Below are positions 16,298-25,863 of a stretch of 38,784 nucleotides of DNA, piece after piece. Every line of letters begins with the position of its first letter. Position 1 is the first letter of the stretch. Made by a program: the position numbers and the translations under genes. Under the pieces are notes generated by a model, which had not been told where the DNA came from, did no database searches, and saw only the letters and a list, made by a program, of their open reading frames with translations. The stretch comes from Porphyromonas sp. HMSC065F10 (GTDB taxonomy: Bacteria > Bacteroidota > Bacteroidia > Bacteroidales > Porphyromonadaceae), in assembly GCF_001808555.1 (NCBI RefSeq), contig NZ_KV793801.1:1-38784 (forward strand), given 5' to 3'.

Positions 16298-17302
16298 ATG
16301 AAAAAAGTACTACTCTCACTCCTTCTCCTCCTGACGCTGGTGCCGGCCCTGTCGGCACAGGGGCACCACCACTTCGATAAGGGAAAGCGTCTCGAGATCC
16401 ACGGGTATGGTCAGGTCTACTACGATGCCCTCTTGGGACCGGGAAAAAATTCTTTTGGCGTCAATAAGTCGGAGCTTATGGGGACGATGCGCATCACCGA
16501 CCGGTGGAGTGCGGCTGTCCTCTTTCAGCTCAATAGTCCCGCGATGCTCAAGGAGCTCCATATGTCCTACCGCTTCGCCCCGGAGCTGAGTCTGAGGGTG
16601 GGGCAGATGAAGACGCCCTTCGGGCTGGAGAACCAGGTGGCTCCCTTCCTCAATCCGCTGAGCCTCGGTGGGACTATGCCGACGGTCTACTTCGCCGGTG
16701 TGGGGATGGATCCGCTCTACTCGGGCACCTCTGGGCGGGACATTGGTCTCGAGCTGTCGGGTGACCTCTGGGGCAGGGTACTCTCCTACAAGCTGGCGGT
16801 GATGAATGGTCAGGGGATGAACACCCTCGACCTTGGCACCTCTAAGATGTATGGCGGTGCGCTCTACCTACGCCCCACCTCCATGCTGACGCTCCACGCC
16901 TCTTACCTCGGTGGCGAGCTCCACGCAATGGCGGCGGGCAAGGGGGTTGAGGCGGGTGCGCCCTATATCCGTCACCGCGTCAGCGGCGCCGTACAGCTGA
17001 CCACCAAACCGGTCTCCCTTACGGCTGAGTATATGTATGGCAAGGATGCCGAGGTCAGTGGCCAGGGCGCCTACCTCACCGCTGTGGCACACATGACCAA
17101 GCGGTACGACTTCGTCGCCTCCGTCGACTACCTCAAGACCGGTATGGGTACCGGCAGTCTCCTCACCAGCACGCTCGGTGTGCAGCACTGGCTGAGTAAG
17201 CTCTCCCGCTGGCAACTGGAGTACCGCCTCGTCGCTCCGCAAGGCGAGGGGCACGGTCCGATGGATCACCACATCCGGATGCAGTTCCAGTTCGGCTTCT
17301 GA
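16298..17302 (+). CDS. Porin of the phosphate-selective O/P type, linked to the ABC importer
   Basis: This is a 334-aa outer-membrane protein with a signal peptide (cleavage after LSA, about residue 20). The mature part opens with a short His-rich stretch (GHHHFDKGKR), then barrel strands such as LRVGQMKTPFGLEN, the hallmark of Porin_O_P proteins, and it ends on Phe (FQFGF), a typical barrel C-terminus. The longer frame from 16001 lies inside the permease gene. The start at 16298 lies 17 nt after the permease stop, so a shared transcript is likely. It probably admits the solute that the ABC importer then takes up. Confidence 0.82.
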   Translation: MKKVLLSLLLLLTLVPALSAQGHHHFDKGKRLEIHGYGQVYYDALLGPGKNSFGVNKSELMGTMRITDRWSAAVLFQLNSPAMLKELHMSYRFAPELSLRVGQMKTPFGLENQVAPFLNPLSLGGTMPTVYFAGVGMDPLYSGTSGRDIGLELSGDLWGRVLSYKLAVMNGQGMNTLDLGTSKMYGGALYLRPTSMLTLHASYLGGELHAMAAGKGVEAGAPYIRHRVSGAVQLTTKPVSLTAEYMYGKDAEVSGQGAYLTAVAHMTKRYDFVASVDYLKTGMGTGSLLTSTLGVQHWLSKLSRWQLEYRLVAPQGEGHGPMDHHIRMQFQFGF

Positions 17303-17320
17303 TGGTTGAGTTTTTCTGGC

Positions 17321-17328
17321 TAACTTTG
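17321..17328 (+). promoter_or_regulatory. -7 box upstream of the transglutaminase-like gene
   Basis: TAACTTTG fits TAnnTTTG and lies 23 nt before the ATG at 17352. It comes directly after the porin stop, suggesting a new transcription unit. No good -33 match at the usual spacing. Confidence 0.5.
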
Positions 17329-17351
17329 GTCTGTAAATAAAACCGTTAGCC

Positions 17352-19988
17352 ATGAATAGACTTACACCCCTTACTCTTCTACTCGCTCTGACCCTCCTCG
17401 CCACCTCATGCGGCGGGGGTCGGAGCGAGTCGCTTTTCCCCTCCGACGTGATGAGTCGTGCGGAGAAAGCCCTCGAGGCGAAGATCGACACCCTCGGCAT
17501 CGTCTCTCCGACCGACTCCCTCCGCTTCCTCGACGTGACCGCCGAGGAGCGGGACGCCATGACCTACCTCTACGCCTACATGAGTCTGCCGGACCTGATG
17601 GATCACAGCATTGCCTACCATCTGGATAATGTCTGGGTATCGCTGCGGGCAAGGGAGGAGATGCCGTGGGGGAAAAAGGTCCCCGGGACGCTCTTCCGCG
17701 CTTTTGTCCTCCCCAAGCGGGTCAATAACGAGGTGCTGGATGACTTCCGGACCACCTACTACGATGAGTTGTCTGCCCTTGTCGATACCATGACCATGGA
17801 GCAGGCGGTGCTGGCGCTCAATCGCTGGGCCCATAAGCACATCACCTACCAGCCCTCCGATGGGCGGACCTCCAGCCCCATAGCCACGCTGCGGAATGCC
17901 CTCGGCCGCTGCGGTGAGCAGAGTACCTTCGTCGTCGCAGTGCTCCGTACCGTCGGCATCCCGGCGCGACAGGTCTACACGCCCCGCTGGGCGCATACGG
18001 ACGACAACCACGCCTGGGTAGAGGCTTGGGTCGATGGTAAGTGGCACTACCTTGGGGCAAGCGAACCCGCCCCGGTGCTGGACAATGCTTGGTTTGACGC
18101 CCCGGTGATGCGGGCGATGATGCTCCACACCACCGCCTTCGGTGACTACGATGGCGATGAGGAGGTGCTGAGCAAGAACGATTGCTTCACCGAGCTCAAT
18201 GTGACGCCCAATTACATCCGCACCGCACCGATGACCGTCCGTGTCCTGGACGGGGCCGGTAAGCCGGTAGAGGGCGCCACCGTCACCTACCGCATCTACA
18301 ACTATGCCGAGCTCTACCCCCTCGTCACCCGCACGACTGATGACAGAGGGGAAGCGGTGACCAACCTCGGTCTCGGGGATGTGGTGATCTTTGCCTCCAA
18401 GGGCAAGGACTTAGTGGCGATGGAGAAGATGACCAATAAGGAGGGCGGCAGCACCCTCGAGCTGACCCTCCGACCACTCGACACCATCCCGGCAGAGCAG
18501 CACCTGCGTCTCACTCCGCCGGTGGAGCAGACACCGGAGGTCCGCTACACCGAGGCCCAGGCGGCAGAGAATGCCCGCCTACTCGCCGAGGAGGATGCCG
18601 TCCGTGAGGCCTACACCTCCACTTTCCCCACAGCAGATCAGGCCGCCTCGCTGGCGGACGAACTGAGCGCCACCGGCGAGGATCGCACCCTGCTCCTTGA
18701 CCTCTTCCCCAAGAGCCGCGGCTACCACGCCACGATAGAGAGCTTCCTCCGCCATGCGGCTGAGAGCGGTCGTCTGCATCACGCTCTTCTCCTTCTCTCC
18801 TCCCTCACAGAGAAGGACCTCCACGACGTCTCCATCACCGCCCTCGAGCAGGTGCTCGACCGAGATCTCACCGCCGCCGACTGGCAGCAGCCGATGATCT
18901 ACTGCCCGCGAGTCCTGGACCGTGAGCCGGTCGCGGCGCAGCAGCCGGAGCTGGATCTGATCTGCGAGCAGATCCTCGGCAGTGAGGAGCTCAGCCGAGA
19001 GGAGCGGGTCACACGGATCCTCGAGCGGGTGGGACAGCTCTCCTACGACAAGCAGTACAATCCGCTCAACCTCCCTATGACGCCCGCCTCCACCTGGATC
19101 CTCCAGCGAGGCAACCAGCGCTCCCTCACCGTCCTGCTGATCCGACTGCTCCGCACGGCTAAGGTGCCGGCGTGGTTTGACTTCGGCAACAGCGTTGTCC
19201 GCTACCGCGATGACGAGGGTAGGGAGCGGGTGATCCCATTCTTAAAGGAGGAGAAGGAGTCCACTACCGACTGCCCCCTACAGCTCACCTACGAGCAGGG
19301 GACGAATACCGTCCGCACGCCCCACTACACGTCTCACTTCACCGTCGGCTACTTTGACCCTGCCGATGGACAGATGAGCACCTACTACTTCGATGACATG
19401 GTCCCCTACACCGACCTGCAGGGCAAGTCGCTCCTCTATCCGGACAATTTCCTCCTCACCGGCAGCAGGCTTGCCGACGGCACCGTCCTCGCCTCCATCC
19501 GCAGGATGAGTTGCGAGAAGCCTATGGCGATCGACTTCGACCGGGAGGAGGGCGCTCTGGCAGTGATCGGAAACTTTGACTCAGAGTCGCTCTACGAGGA
19601 TCTCTCGGGCGAGGAGCGCTCTCTCCTCAGCACCACCGGACGGGGCTACTACCTCCTCGTGCTGGCACGCGATGCCCATGAGCCGTCCGACCACATCCTC
19701 CGCGACCTCGGCGCCATCGCTGACCGGTCCGGCAAGCTACCCATCTCGACCGTCGTGCTCACGCGACAGAAGCCCTCTGAGGCGCTCCACGGCCTCCTCC
19801 CGGGGGCTGCCTGGGGTGTAGATACCCAGGGGCTGGATAAGGCGCTTGCAGAGGGTCTGGAGCGCTCCCTGCCGCTCGACTACCCAGTGGTGATTGTTGC
19901 CGATACCTTCAATCGTGTCGTCTACTTCCACCAGGGCTACACCATCGGCATAGGCGAGCAGATCGCTGATGTCCTCTCACGGTTATGA
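17352..19988 (+). CDS. Transglutaminase-like lipoprotein, possible surface peptidase
   Basis: This is an 878-aa lipoprotein (Cys20, LLATSC). It carries a transglutaminase-like domain with Cys187 (GRCGEQS) and His220 (DDNHAWVEAW). The third position reads YLGASEPAP, as I recall for the Bacteroidetes members of this group (GACEP), not the usual Asp. A carboxypeptidase-regulatory-like beta domain follows (about 295-375). The second half has a weaker, possibly degenerate second transglutaminase-like unit (about 555-630) and a C-terminal segment of unclear fold. Members may act on peptides or cell-wall material in the periplasm or at the surface; the exact reaction is unknown. The stop overlaps the start of the next gene (ATGA). 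Confidence 0.82.
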   Translation: MNRLTPLTLLLALTLLATSCGGGRSESLFPSDVMSRAEKALEAKIDTLGIVSPTDSLRFLDVTAEERDAMTYLYAYMSLPDLMDHSIAYHLDNVWVSLRAREEMPWGKKVPGTLFRAFVLPKRVNNEVLDDFRTTYYDELSALVDTMTMEQAVLALNRWAHKHITYQPSDGRTSSPIATLRNALGRCGEQSTFVVAVLRTVGIPARQVYTPRWAHTDDNHAWVEAWVDGKWHYLGASEPAPVLDNAWFDAPVMRAMMLHTTAFGDYDGDEEVLSKNDCFTELNVTPNYIRTAPMTVRVLDGAGKPVEGATVTYRIYNYAELYPLVTRTTDDRGEAVTNLGLGDVVIFASKGKDLVAMEKMTNKEGGSTLELTLRPLDTIPAEQHLRLTPPVEQTPEVRYTEAQAAENARLLAEEDAVREAYTSTFPTADQAASLADELSATGEDRTLLLDLFPKSRGYHATIESFLRHAAESGRLHHALLLLSSLTEKDLHDVSITALEQVLDRDLTAADWQQPMIYCPRVLDREPVAAQQPELDLICEQILGSEELSREERVTRILERVGQLSYDKQYNPLNLPMTPASTWILQRGNQRSLTVLLIRLLRTAKVPAWFDFGNSVVRYRDDEGRERVIPFLKEEKESTTDCPLQLTYEQGTNTVRTPHYTSHFTVGYFDPADGQMSTYYFDDMVPYTDLQGKSLLYPDNFLLTGSRLADGTVLASIRRMSCEKPMAIDFDREEGALAVIGNFDSESLYEDLSGEERSLLSTTGRGYYLLVLARDAHEPSDHILRDLGAIADRSGKLPISTVVLTRQKPSEALHGLLPGAAWGVDTQGLDKALAEGLERSLPLDYPVVIVADTFNRVVYFHQGYTIGIGEQIADVLSRL

Positions 19989-21901
19989 ATAAACTCTCCT
20001 ACCTCACGCTCCTGACCCTCCTACTACTCCTTCCTGCGTGCCAAAAGCAGGCGGAGCTGATCAAGGAGCCCGAGGGGCGTATCTACCCCGACTTTGTCGC
20101 TACGGTGCCCCTCCTCCGTGTCCTCAACGATCGGTGGGAGGCGGGCGATCAGATCGGGATTTTCTCCTCACGAGAGACCGATGTCCCCTACGTCACGGCG
20201 CATGGGGACGGCACCTTTGTCCCTCGCGGTGATCGGCGTATCTCCATGGCTCCTGAGGGGGAGACCTTCCACGCCTACTACCCCTACAGCTACGGTGGTG
20301 GGGGATCTGTCTCCTTTGACCTGCGAGACCAGTGTCCTCTACTCTATGGGGAGGGAAAGGGAGTCCGGGGGGAGACGCAGGTGGAGCTCTCCTTCTCTCA
20401 CCGTCTCTCGCAGCTGCGGGTCCGCCTCGTCTCCGAGATCGAGGGGCTTGACCTCTCCGATGCGAGGGTGGAGCTGCAGGGCTACCGCTCCGGTGGACTG
20501 ATGGAGAAGCGGAGTGGCACCATCGATCCGGGGACCGCTGTCCACCCGCTCCCATCGTCACGGATCGGCAATACCTTCCTCACCTACATCCTACCCGGGG
20601 AGACCATCGGTGATCCCACGCACAAGATACAGATCGAGGTGGGGACCAAGTCCATCCTCCTCACGGAGCCCGCCATTAGCGGGGTCACCGAGACGGAGAG
20701 TGGCAAGTACTACGAGATCATCCTGCACCTCAAGCGCTCCCCCTCCGAGCCGGCCACCGGCGATCTCTCAGCCTCTATCCGCTCCTTTGTGGAGGGCGGT
20801 ACGATCGAGGGGGACATCATCATCGACCCCGAGCTCTCCCCTAAGCAGTCCATCCTGCTGGAGGAGCACTTCGACTCCTCCCTCGGAGAGATGACCAACC
20901 ACACGATCATCGGCAAGGGGATCGGATTTGAGGCTAAGGAGGGGTGCGCCGTCGTCACCGGTCGCCGCATAGGGATGACAAAGATCCTCCTGATGTCCCC
21001 CGCCTTTGACTTCACTGACGTCTCAGGGGCGACTCTCTCCTTTGTCCACAGTATCAGCCGGGGAAAGCGTCCGTCCGAGGAGCAGATGCTCTACGTGACG
21101 ACGGAGGAGATCACGCCCGACTACCCCGAGGAGGCGCGCTGGACGCGGTTGGAGATCCCCAAGTACCCCGCAGCAGGGTCGGAGGACTTTGTGCCCAATT
21201 CGATTCCCCTCCCCAACTTTGTCTACGGGCAAAAGCAGGTACGCTTTGCCTTCGTCTACAAGAGCCGAGAGTACCAAGAAGCGCTCTGGCGTATCGATGA
21301 TGTGGTGCTGAGGGTAGGGGAGAGCGACATCCCGCAGGAGGGACCCGTCACTCCGGGTCCCGGTACTAAGCCGAGTGAGGGGCTTCTCTTCCCCGGGGCT
21401 GACTGCGAGAGCGAGCCTGACCTCCGCGCCGCGCTCGGCAAGCAGGGTCTCCGCTCCTATGCGATCCTCTCTCGCGACCACGCTTTTCCCGATCGGGGGC
21501 AGGTCCTCTCAGTCGTCAAGCAGCTGAGCGGCAACGACTACCTCCTTTCCTTCAAGGGTGCCATACCCTCCGGGGCGAGGTTGCTCAGTTTTCTGCTCAA
21601 GGGCGCCAGCTCCGCCCGCTCCCTCTCGGTCAATGTCTATGGTGATCGGCTTGGCACCAATGGGCAGCAGAGCTACGTCTGCTACAATCTCGGTGACGCG
21701 TCATCGCACGATAAGGTGCTTCGGGCTGAGCCGCGAAATCTCTACAAGGGGACCATCGACACGCGAGGGCAGTGGATCACGGTCACGCTGGACCTCACCT
21801 CCGTCGATCTCAATACGGATCCCGCGCGGGAGATGCTTGCCATCAAGCTGGGCGGTGCCTCCGATGTCGCTCTGATGCTGGATGACTTCCGCTTCCGGTA
21901 G
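19985..21901 (+). CDS. Fimbrillin-like lipoprotein with choice-of-anchor-J-type domain
   Basis: This is a 638-aa lipoprotein (Cys19, LLPAC). The N-terminal part (about 25-255) fits the fimbrillin/Mfa-like family: RWEAGDQIGIFSS, EGETFHAYYPY and LSFSHRLSQLRVRL. The middle (about 285-445) resembles a cleaved-adhesin or choice-of-anchor-J jelly roll: LEEHFDSSLGE and LWRIDDVVLRVG. The last 180 residues form another beta-rich domain ending LDDFRF. It is translationally coupled to the transglutaminase-like gene. Likely surface-located; a structural or adhesive role is inferred. Confidence 0.78.
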   Translation: MNKLSYLTLLTLLLLLPACQKQAELIKEPEGRIYPDFVATVPLLRVLNDRWEAGDQIGIFSSRETDVPYVTAHGDGTFVPRGDRRISMAPEGETFHAYYPYSYGGGGSVSFDLRDQCPLLYGEGKGVRGETQVELSFSHRLSQLRVRLVSEIEGLDLSDARVELQGYRSGGLMEKRSGTIDPGTAVHPLPSSRIGNTFLTYILPGETIGDPTHKIQIEVGTKSILLTEPAISGVTETESGKYYEIILHLKRSPSEPATGDLSASIRSFVEGGTIEGDIIIDPELSPKQSILLEEHFDSSLGEMTNHTIIGKGIGFEAKEGCAVVTGRRIGMTKILLMSPAFDFTDVSGATLSFVHSISRGKRPSEEQMLYVTTEEITPDYPEEARWTRLEIPKYPAAGSEDFVPNSIPLPNFVYGQKQVRFAFVYKSREYQEALWRIDDVVLRVGESDIPQEGPVTPGPGTKPSEGLLFPGADCESEPDLRAALGKQGLRSYAILSRDHAFPDRGQVLSVVKQLSGNDYLLSFKGAIPSGARLLSFLLKGASSARSLSVNVYGDRLGTNGQQSYVCYNLGDASSHDKVLRAEPRNLYKGTIDTRGQWITVTLDLTSVDLNTDPAREMLAIKLGGASDVALMLDDFRFR

Positions 21902-21951
21902 ATCCGCTCCGTATAGACTTCGGATCTAACACCCCCATTAGCCAGTTTATT

Positions 21952-22836
21952 ATGAATCAAGAGAAAATGGTCGTCGGGATTGGCGAGGTCCTCTGGGATC
22001 TACTCCCCGAGGGAAAGAAGATCGGTGGTGCACCCGCCAACTTTGCTTACCATGTCTCCCGGCTCGGTCTTCCCGGCTGTGTCGTCAGCGCCGTCGGGGA
22101 GGACGCTCTGGGCAGTGAGATCCTGGATAACTTCAGTGCCAAAGGGCTCGGCACCCATATCGCCACCGTCCCTTACCCGACCGGTACGGTGCAGGTGGAG
22201 ATAGATCAGGTCGGCGTGCCTCAGTATGTCATCCGGGAGGGTGTGGCGTGGGACAATATCCCCTTTACGTCCGACCTCAAGGCTCTCGCACAGAGGACCA
22301 CTGCCGTCTGCTTCGGCTCTCTGGCGCAGAGGAGCAGCGTCTCTCGCGCGACCATCAACCGCTTCATCGAAGAGATGCCCAAGGAGAAGGACACTCTGAT
22401 CGTCTTTGACGTGAATCTCCGGCAGGGGTTTTTCACCAAGGAGATCCTCGATCAGTCGATGAAGAAGTGCAACGTGCTGAAGATTAATGATGAAGAGCTG
22501 ATCGTCATCAGCCGCTTGCTCGGCTATCCCGGCACCGACCTCCGGAGCACGTGCCGGGACTTACTCAATCGGTACCACCTCCGGATGCTGATCCTGACCT
22601 GCGGGGTCAATGGCAGCTACATCTTTACCCCGGAGAGCATGACCTACCAGGCGACGCCTAAGGTCGAGGTTGCCGATACCGTCGGAGCCGGGGACTCCTT
22701 CACTGCCGCCTTTGTGGCGAGTATCATAAGGGGAAAGTCTGTCTCGGAGGCGCACCGGAGGGCTGTCGAGGTCTCCGCCTACGTCTGCACTCAGGCAGGC
22801 GCTATGCCGACCCTCCCGGCCAAGTTTACCACCTGA
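21952..22836 (+). CDS. PfkB-family sugar kinase (fructokinase-like)
   Basis: This 294-aa cytosolic kinase phosphorylates a sugar with ATP. The N-terminal GGAPANFAYHVSRLG and the C-terminal PfkB signature DTVGAGDSFTAAF (Asp is the catalytic base) are intact. The sequence is closest in feel to fructokinases, but ribokinase or another sugar specificity is possible. The 50-bp gap before it has a weak GATCCG/CGGATC inverted repeat and no clear -7 box. Confidence 0.88.
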   Translation: MNQEKMVVGIGEVLWDLLPEGKKIGGAPANFAYHVSRLGLPGCVVSAVGEDALGSEILDNFSAKGLGTHIATVPYPTGTVQVEIDQVGVPQYVIREGVAWDNIPFTSDLKALAQRTTAVCFGSLAQRSSVSRATINRFIEEMPKEKDTLIVFDVNLRQGFFTKEILDQSMKKCNVLKINDEELIVISRLLGYPGTDLRSTCRDLLNRYHLRMLILTCGVNGSYIFTPESMTYQATPKVEVADTVGAGDSFTAAFVASIIRGKSVSEAHRRAVEVSAYVCTQAGAMPTLPAKFTT

Positions 22837-22930
22837 TCCCACCCCCGAGGAAGTCCGGTGCTGCTCACCGTTGCTGTGATCTACACCACCGTTTTCGTAC
22901 ACTCCCCCATTTCGTTTTGAGTAAAAGCCC

Positions 22931-24085
22931 ATGAAAGTTAGAAAAGAGATAGAGGCCCTCGCCCCCAAGATGAGGGAGTGGCAAGAGCATCTGCATAAGC
23001 ATCCCGAGGTGGCTCTCGAGGAGGTCAACTCCGCCAAGTACATTGCCTCTGAGCTTCGAGCCATGGGCTATGAGGTGGAGGAGGGTATCGGTACCACGGG
23101 ATTAGTGGCTACGCTCAAGGTGGGCAACGGCTCCAAGAACCTCGGTATAAGGGCGGAATTTGACGCACTCCCCATAGAGGAGGTCAATGAGCTCCCCTAC
23201 CGAAGCGTCATTGAGGGCAAGTCGCACCTCTGTGGGCACGATGGGCATACCGCCATGCTGCTGGGAGCAGCTAAGTACCTGATCGACACCAAGCGCTTCA
23301 GTGGCACCCTGACCCTTATCTTTCAGCCCGCCGAGGAGACCATGCAGGGCAGCCCCGGCATGATTGCCGATGGGCTATTCGAGCGGTACCCGGTGGATGC
23401 CGTATACGCGATGCACAATATCCCCGGTCTCGAGAAGGGTAAGCTCTACTTCCGTGAGGGAGCCACCATGTCGGCCGTGGACAATTGGGAGATAGAGTTG
23501 GTCGGTAAGGGCTCGCATGGCTCTATGCCCGAGCTGAGTATCGACCCCGTGGTGGCAGGGGCTTCGCTCGTGATGGCACTCCAGACCATCGTCTCACGCA
23601 ACCTCAGCCCCTGGCACAATGCCGTCGTCACCATCGGGGCCTTTATCGCTGGAAATGCGGGAAACGTGATTGCCAATAGTGCCATCCTACGTCTCTCAAT
23701 ACGCAATATGATTGCCGAGGATCGGGAGCTGGTGCTGCGTCGCATCCGTGAGATCACCAAGGCCCAGGCAGAGTGCTATGGCTGTACCTACGAGATCAGA
23801 GAGGGTCAGCCCGGGGCTGTACTCGTCAATACCCCCGAGGAGACTGCCTTTGCCACCCAGGTAGCGATAGATACTTATGGTGCAGAGAATGTAGTCAACC
23901 CGGCTGCCTCCTTTATGAGTAGTGAGGACTTTGCCTTTATGCTCCAGGAGAAGCCGGGCTCCTACCTGATGATTGGAAATGGGGATACCCCGATGGTGCA
24001 TCATCCCAAGTATATCCTGGATCAAGAGATCTTCCCCATCGGAGCCAATTACTGGGTTTCGCTCGCTGAGGCCTACCTGAAGTAG
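22931..24085 (+). CDS. M20-family metal-dependent amidohydrolase
   Basis: This 384-aa enzyme belongs to the M20D group (hippurate, IAA-amino acid and N-acyl amino acid hydrolases). Metal-binding motifs are visible: HLCGHDGHT, the PAEE glutamates and the HNIPG histidine, with the dimerisation lid after VDNWEIELVGKGSHGS. It probably cleaves an N-acyl amino acid or similar amide in the cytosol; substrate unknown. Upstream, TCGTTTTG (22912-22919) is a one-mismatch -7 box. The gene converges with the ATPase gene across about 150 bp. Confidence 0.88.
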   Translation: MKVRKEIEALAPKMREWQEHLHKHPEVALEEVNSAKYIASELRAMGYEVEEGIGTTGLVATLKVGNGSKNLGIRAEFDALPIEEVNELPYRSVIEGKSHLCGHDGHTAMLLGAAKYLIDTKRFSGTLTLIFQPAEETMQGSPGMIADGLFERYPVDAVYAMHNIPGLEKGKLYFREGATMSAVDNWEIELVGKGSHGSMPELSIDPVVAGASLVMALQTIVSRNLSPWHNAVVTIGAFIAGNAGNVIANSAILRLSIRNMIAEDRELVLRRIREITKAQAECYGCTYEIREGQPGAVLVNTPEETAFATQVAIDTYGAENVVNPAASFMSSEDFAFMLQEKPGSYLMIGNGDTPMVHHPKYILDQEIFPIGANYWVSLAEAYLK

Positions 24086-24234
24086 CGACCAGTCACATAC
24101 GCCCTCGGCTCCCCCTCTCCTGAGATAGGCTATGGCGTGATGGGATAGGGGAGGGGTGCCACGCTGCCGTCTGATAGTGTGACGCCCTCGCGGGTCAGAA
24201 ACCCAATCATAGACGAGTGGCCTTAGGAGGTATC

Positions 24235-25617
24235 TTATGGAAGCATAGACGCTATGATGTCTTTAGGATAATAACAGGGGACGTCTGCCTTTGTTTCTGT
24301 TTTGAGGAACAATATCGTGTGTACCTTTTGCCCCTTCTTTACGAAGGGTAAGCGGCCGGCACGGCTTGTCAATTGCTCATATACGCTCTGTGCCTCGTCA
24401 CGCTCTCGCCATTTACACTCTGCCACGAGGATGTGCTTCTTGTCTATCGACTCAGCTACAAGGTCAAGCTCCACCTGCTCATAGTCGTTGCTACCATTCT
24501 CTTTGGGTATGCCGCCCCACCACCGTGAGGCGATGCCATAGACTACACCATCGATTTCATTACCTGTGACGAAGTCGCGACAAATCTTTTCCCATATCTG
24601 ACCAACGTATGTACTGAAGTCCTTACGGATGATATCCATTACGAGATCCTGGCGGTCTAGCTCGATAAGATATCTATTGGGATTGATAAATCTGTAGTAA
24701 AAGGAGAGGAAGTTGTCACCAAGGCGATACAGTCCTTTTTTGCTGCTCTTTGGGTTGTCCCCAAAGGGGATATCTTTCTCCACATAGCCCAAGTCGGTCA
24801 GTATGCTGATGGGCTGGGAGAGGTTAGTAGCAGGCTGCTGCATGCGACCGGCTATTTCCGAAATACGATTTACTCCATTGCCCACCGTAGTAAGCAGGGA
24901 GAAAGACGTAGCCGTATCTCTACGCTCATCACGGAGCAACCGAGTTGGTTCGTCGTACAGTGTGCCATAGTTATTGACTAGCAGATGGCGCACCGCCTCT
25001 TCCATGCTGTTATAGTCGGCACGAAGTTCCCAGTAGCGAGGCACACCGCCCCAAATAGCATATTCTTCTATGGCTTCTTGGTCAGAGCAGTGCAAGGCTT
25101 CTTTTATATAAGGCAAGCGCAGTTGCTTTAGCTTGGGCTGCCACGCACAGCGTTGATATAGAGGAGACTTCTCATTGAGGACCAGTGAGTGCATCATCAG
25201 CTGGGAGGAACCACACAGGATCAGATTGTATTTCAGCCTTTTGTTGTCCACTAATCTTTGGATGATGGAGGGCAGTGAGGGATCGCTCTTTACGAGGTAG
25301 GAAAACTCATCTAAGCAGACCGATGTGTTATCCCCTGCATATAGATTGACGCAGGTAAGCACTGTCTCCCAGTCGTTGTAGGATACTCGATCAAAGCCGT
25401 CAAACGTAAAAGAAACAGTCTTGGCAAAGGAGTCGATCTGTTGCTGAGTCTGTGCTTCTTCGCTCAGATGGTATACATCCTGCTCTGTCAAAACATGCTT
25501 GATGAGCTCTGACTTTCCGATGCGCCGCCTACCATAAATCACAATCAGCACAGGCCGGCTAAGGCTTAGCGTGCGCTTGAGCGCTGCTGTTTCTTCTACT
25601 CTGTCTATAAATTTCAT
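24235..25617 (-). CDS. AAA-like ATPase with DUF234 nuclease-like C-terminus
   Basis: This is a 460-aa protein of the ATPase_2/DUF234 type. Walker A is YGRRRIGKSEL (about 28-38) and Walker B is SVCLDEF. A winged-helix-like segment follows in the middle (SEIAGRMQQPATNLSQPISILTDLGYVEK). The C-terminal DUF234 part has VELDLVAES then ILVAECKW, the PD-(D/E)XK nuclease-like pattern. The start at 25617 is preferred over 25641 because MKFIDRV is the usual opening. The gene is visibly AT-richer than neighbours and its promoter region is repeat-rich, suggesting horizontal acquisition. A function in DNA handling or conflict is inferred and unproven. Confidence 0.85.
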   Translation of the reverse strand: MKFIDRVEETAALKRTLSLSRPVLIVIYGRRRIGKSELIKHVLTEQDVYHLSEEAQTQQQIDSFAKTVSFTFDGFDRVSYNDWETVLTCVNLYAGDNTSVCLDEFSYLVKSDPSLPSIIQRLVDNKRLKYNLILCGSSQLMMHSLVLNEKSPLYQRCAWQPKLKQLRLPYIKEALHCSDQEAIEEYAIWGGVPRYWELRADYNSMEEAVRHLLVNNYGTLYDEPTRLLRDERRDTATSFSLLTTVGNGVNRISEIAGRMQQPATNLSQPISILTDLGYVEKDIPFGDNPKSSKKGLYRLGDNFLSFYYRFINPNRYLIELDRQDLVMDIIRKDFSTYVGQIWEKICRDFVTGNEIDGVVYGIASRWWGGIPKENGSNDYEQVELDLVAESIDKKHILVAECKWRERDEAQSVYEQLTSRAGRLPFVKKGQKVHTILFLKTETKADVPCYYPKDIIASMLP

Positions 25618-25627
25618 ACCCTCAATA

Positions 25628-25738
25628 ATTATCTTTGTCAAACATTATCTTTTGCAAAGATAATAACTTGATCGGTACCAACACACAAAATCACTAATGA
25701 ATTTTGCTCTGCGAAAAACTATGTTTGACAAAGATAAT
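25628..25738. repeat. 18-bp perfect inverted repeat flanking the ATPase promoter
   Basis: ATTATCTTTGTCAAACAT at 25628-25645 is matched by its exact complement ATGTTTGACAAAGATAAT at 25721-25738, separated by 75 bp. Between them ATTATCTTT-TGC-AAAGATAAT (25644-25664) is another perfect inverted repeat that overlaps the minus-strand -7 box. Probably an operator array or mobile-element ends. Confidence 0.8.
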
Positions 25739-25863
25739 GTTTGGCGAACATAATAAGGCCGGTTCGCAGTCTGCTGAACTGGGAGGGAGAGGAGAAAGAG
25801 ATCGCATTTGCTGTGGAGACCATAATAGAACGGTGTCCAATGCCCGGTGGATAGGCGCTTGAT

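Noticed and set aside
24086-24234. Possible regulatory RNA between the convergent amidohydrolase and ATPase genes
   Set aside because: No stable hairpin with a T-run and no known motif was found; it looks like ordinary spacer.
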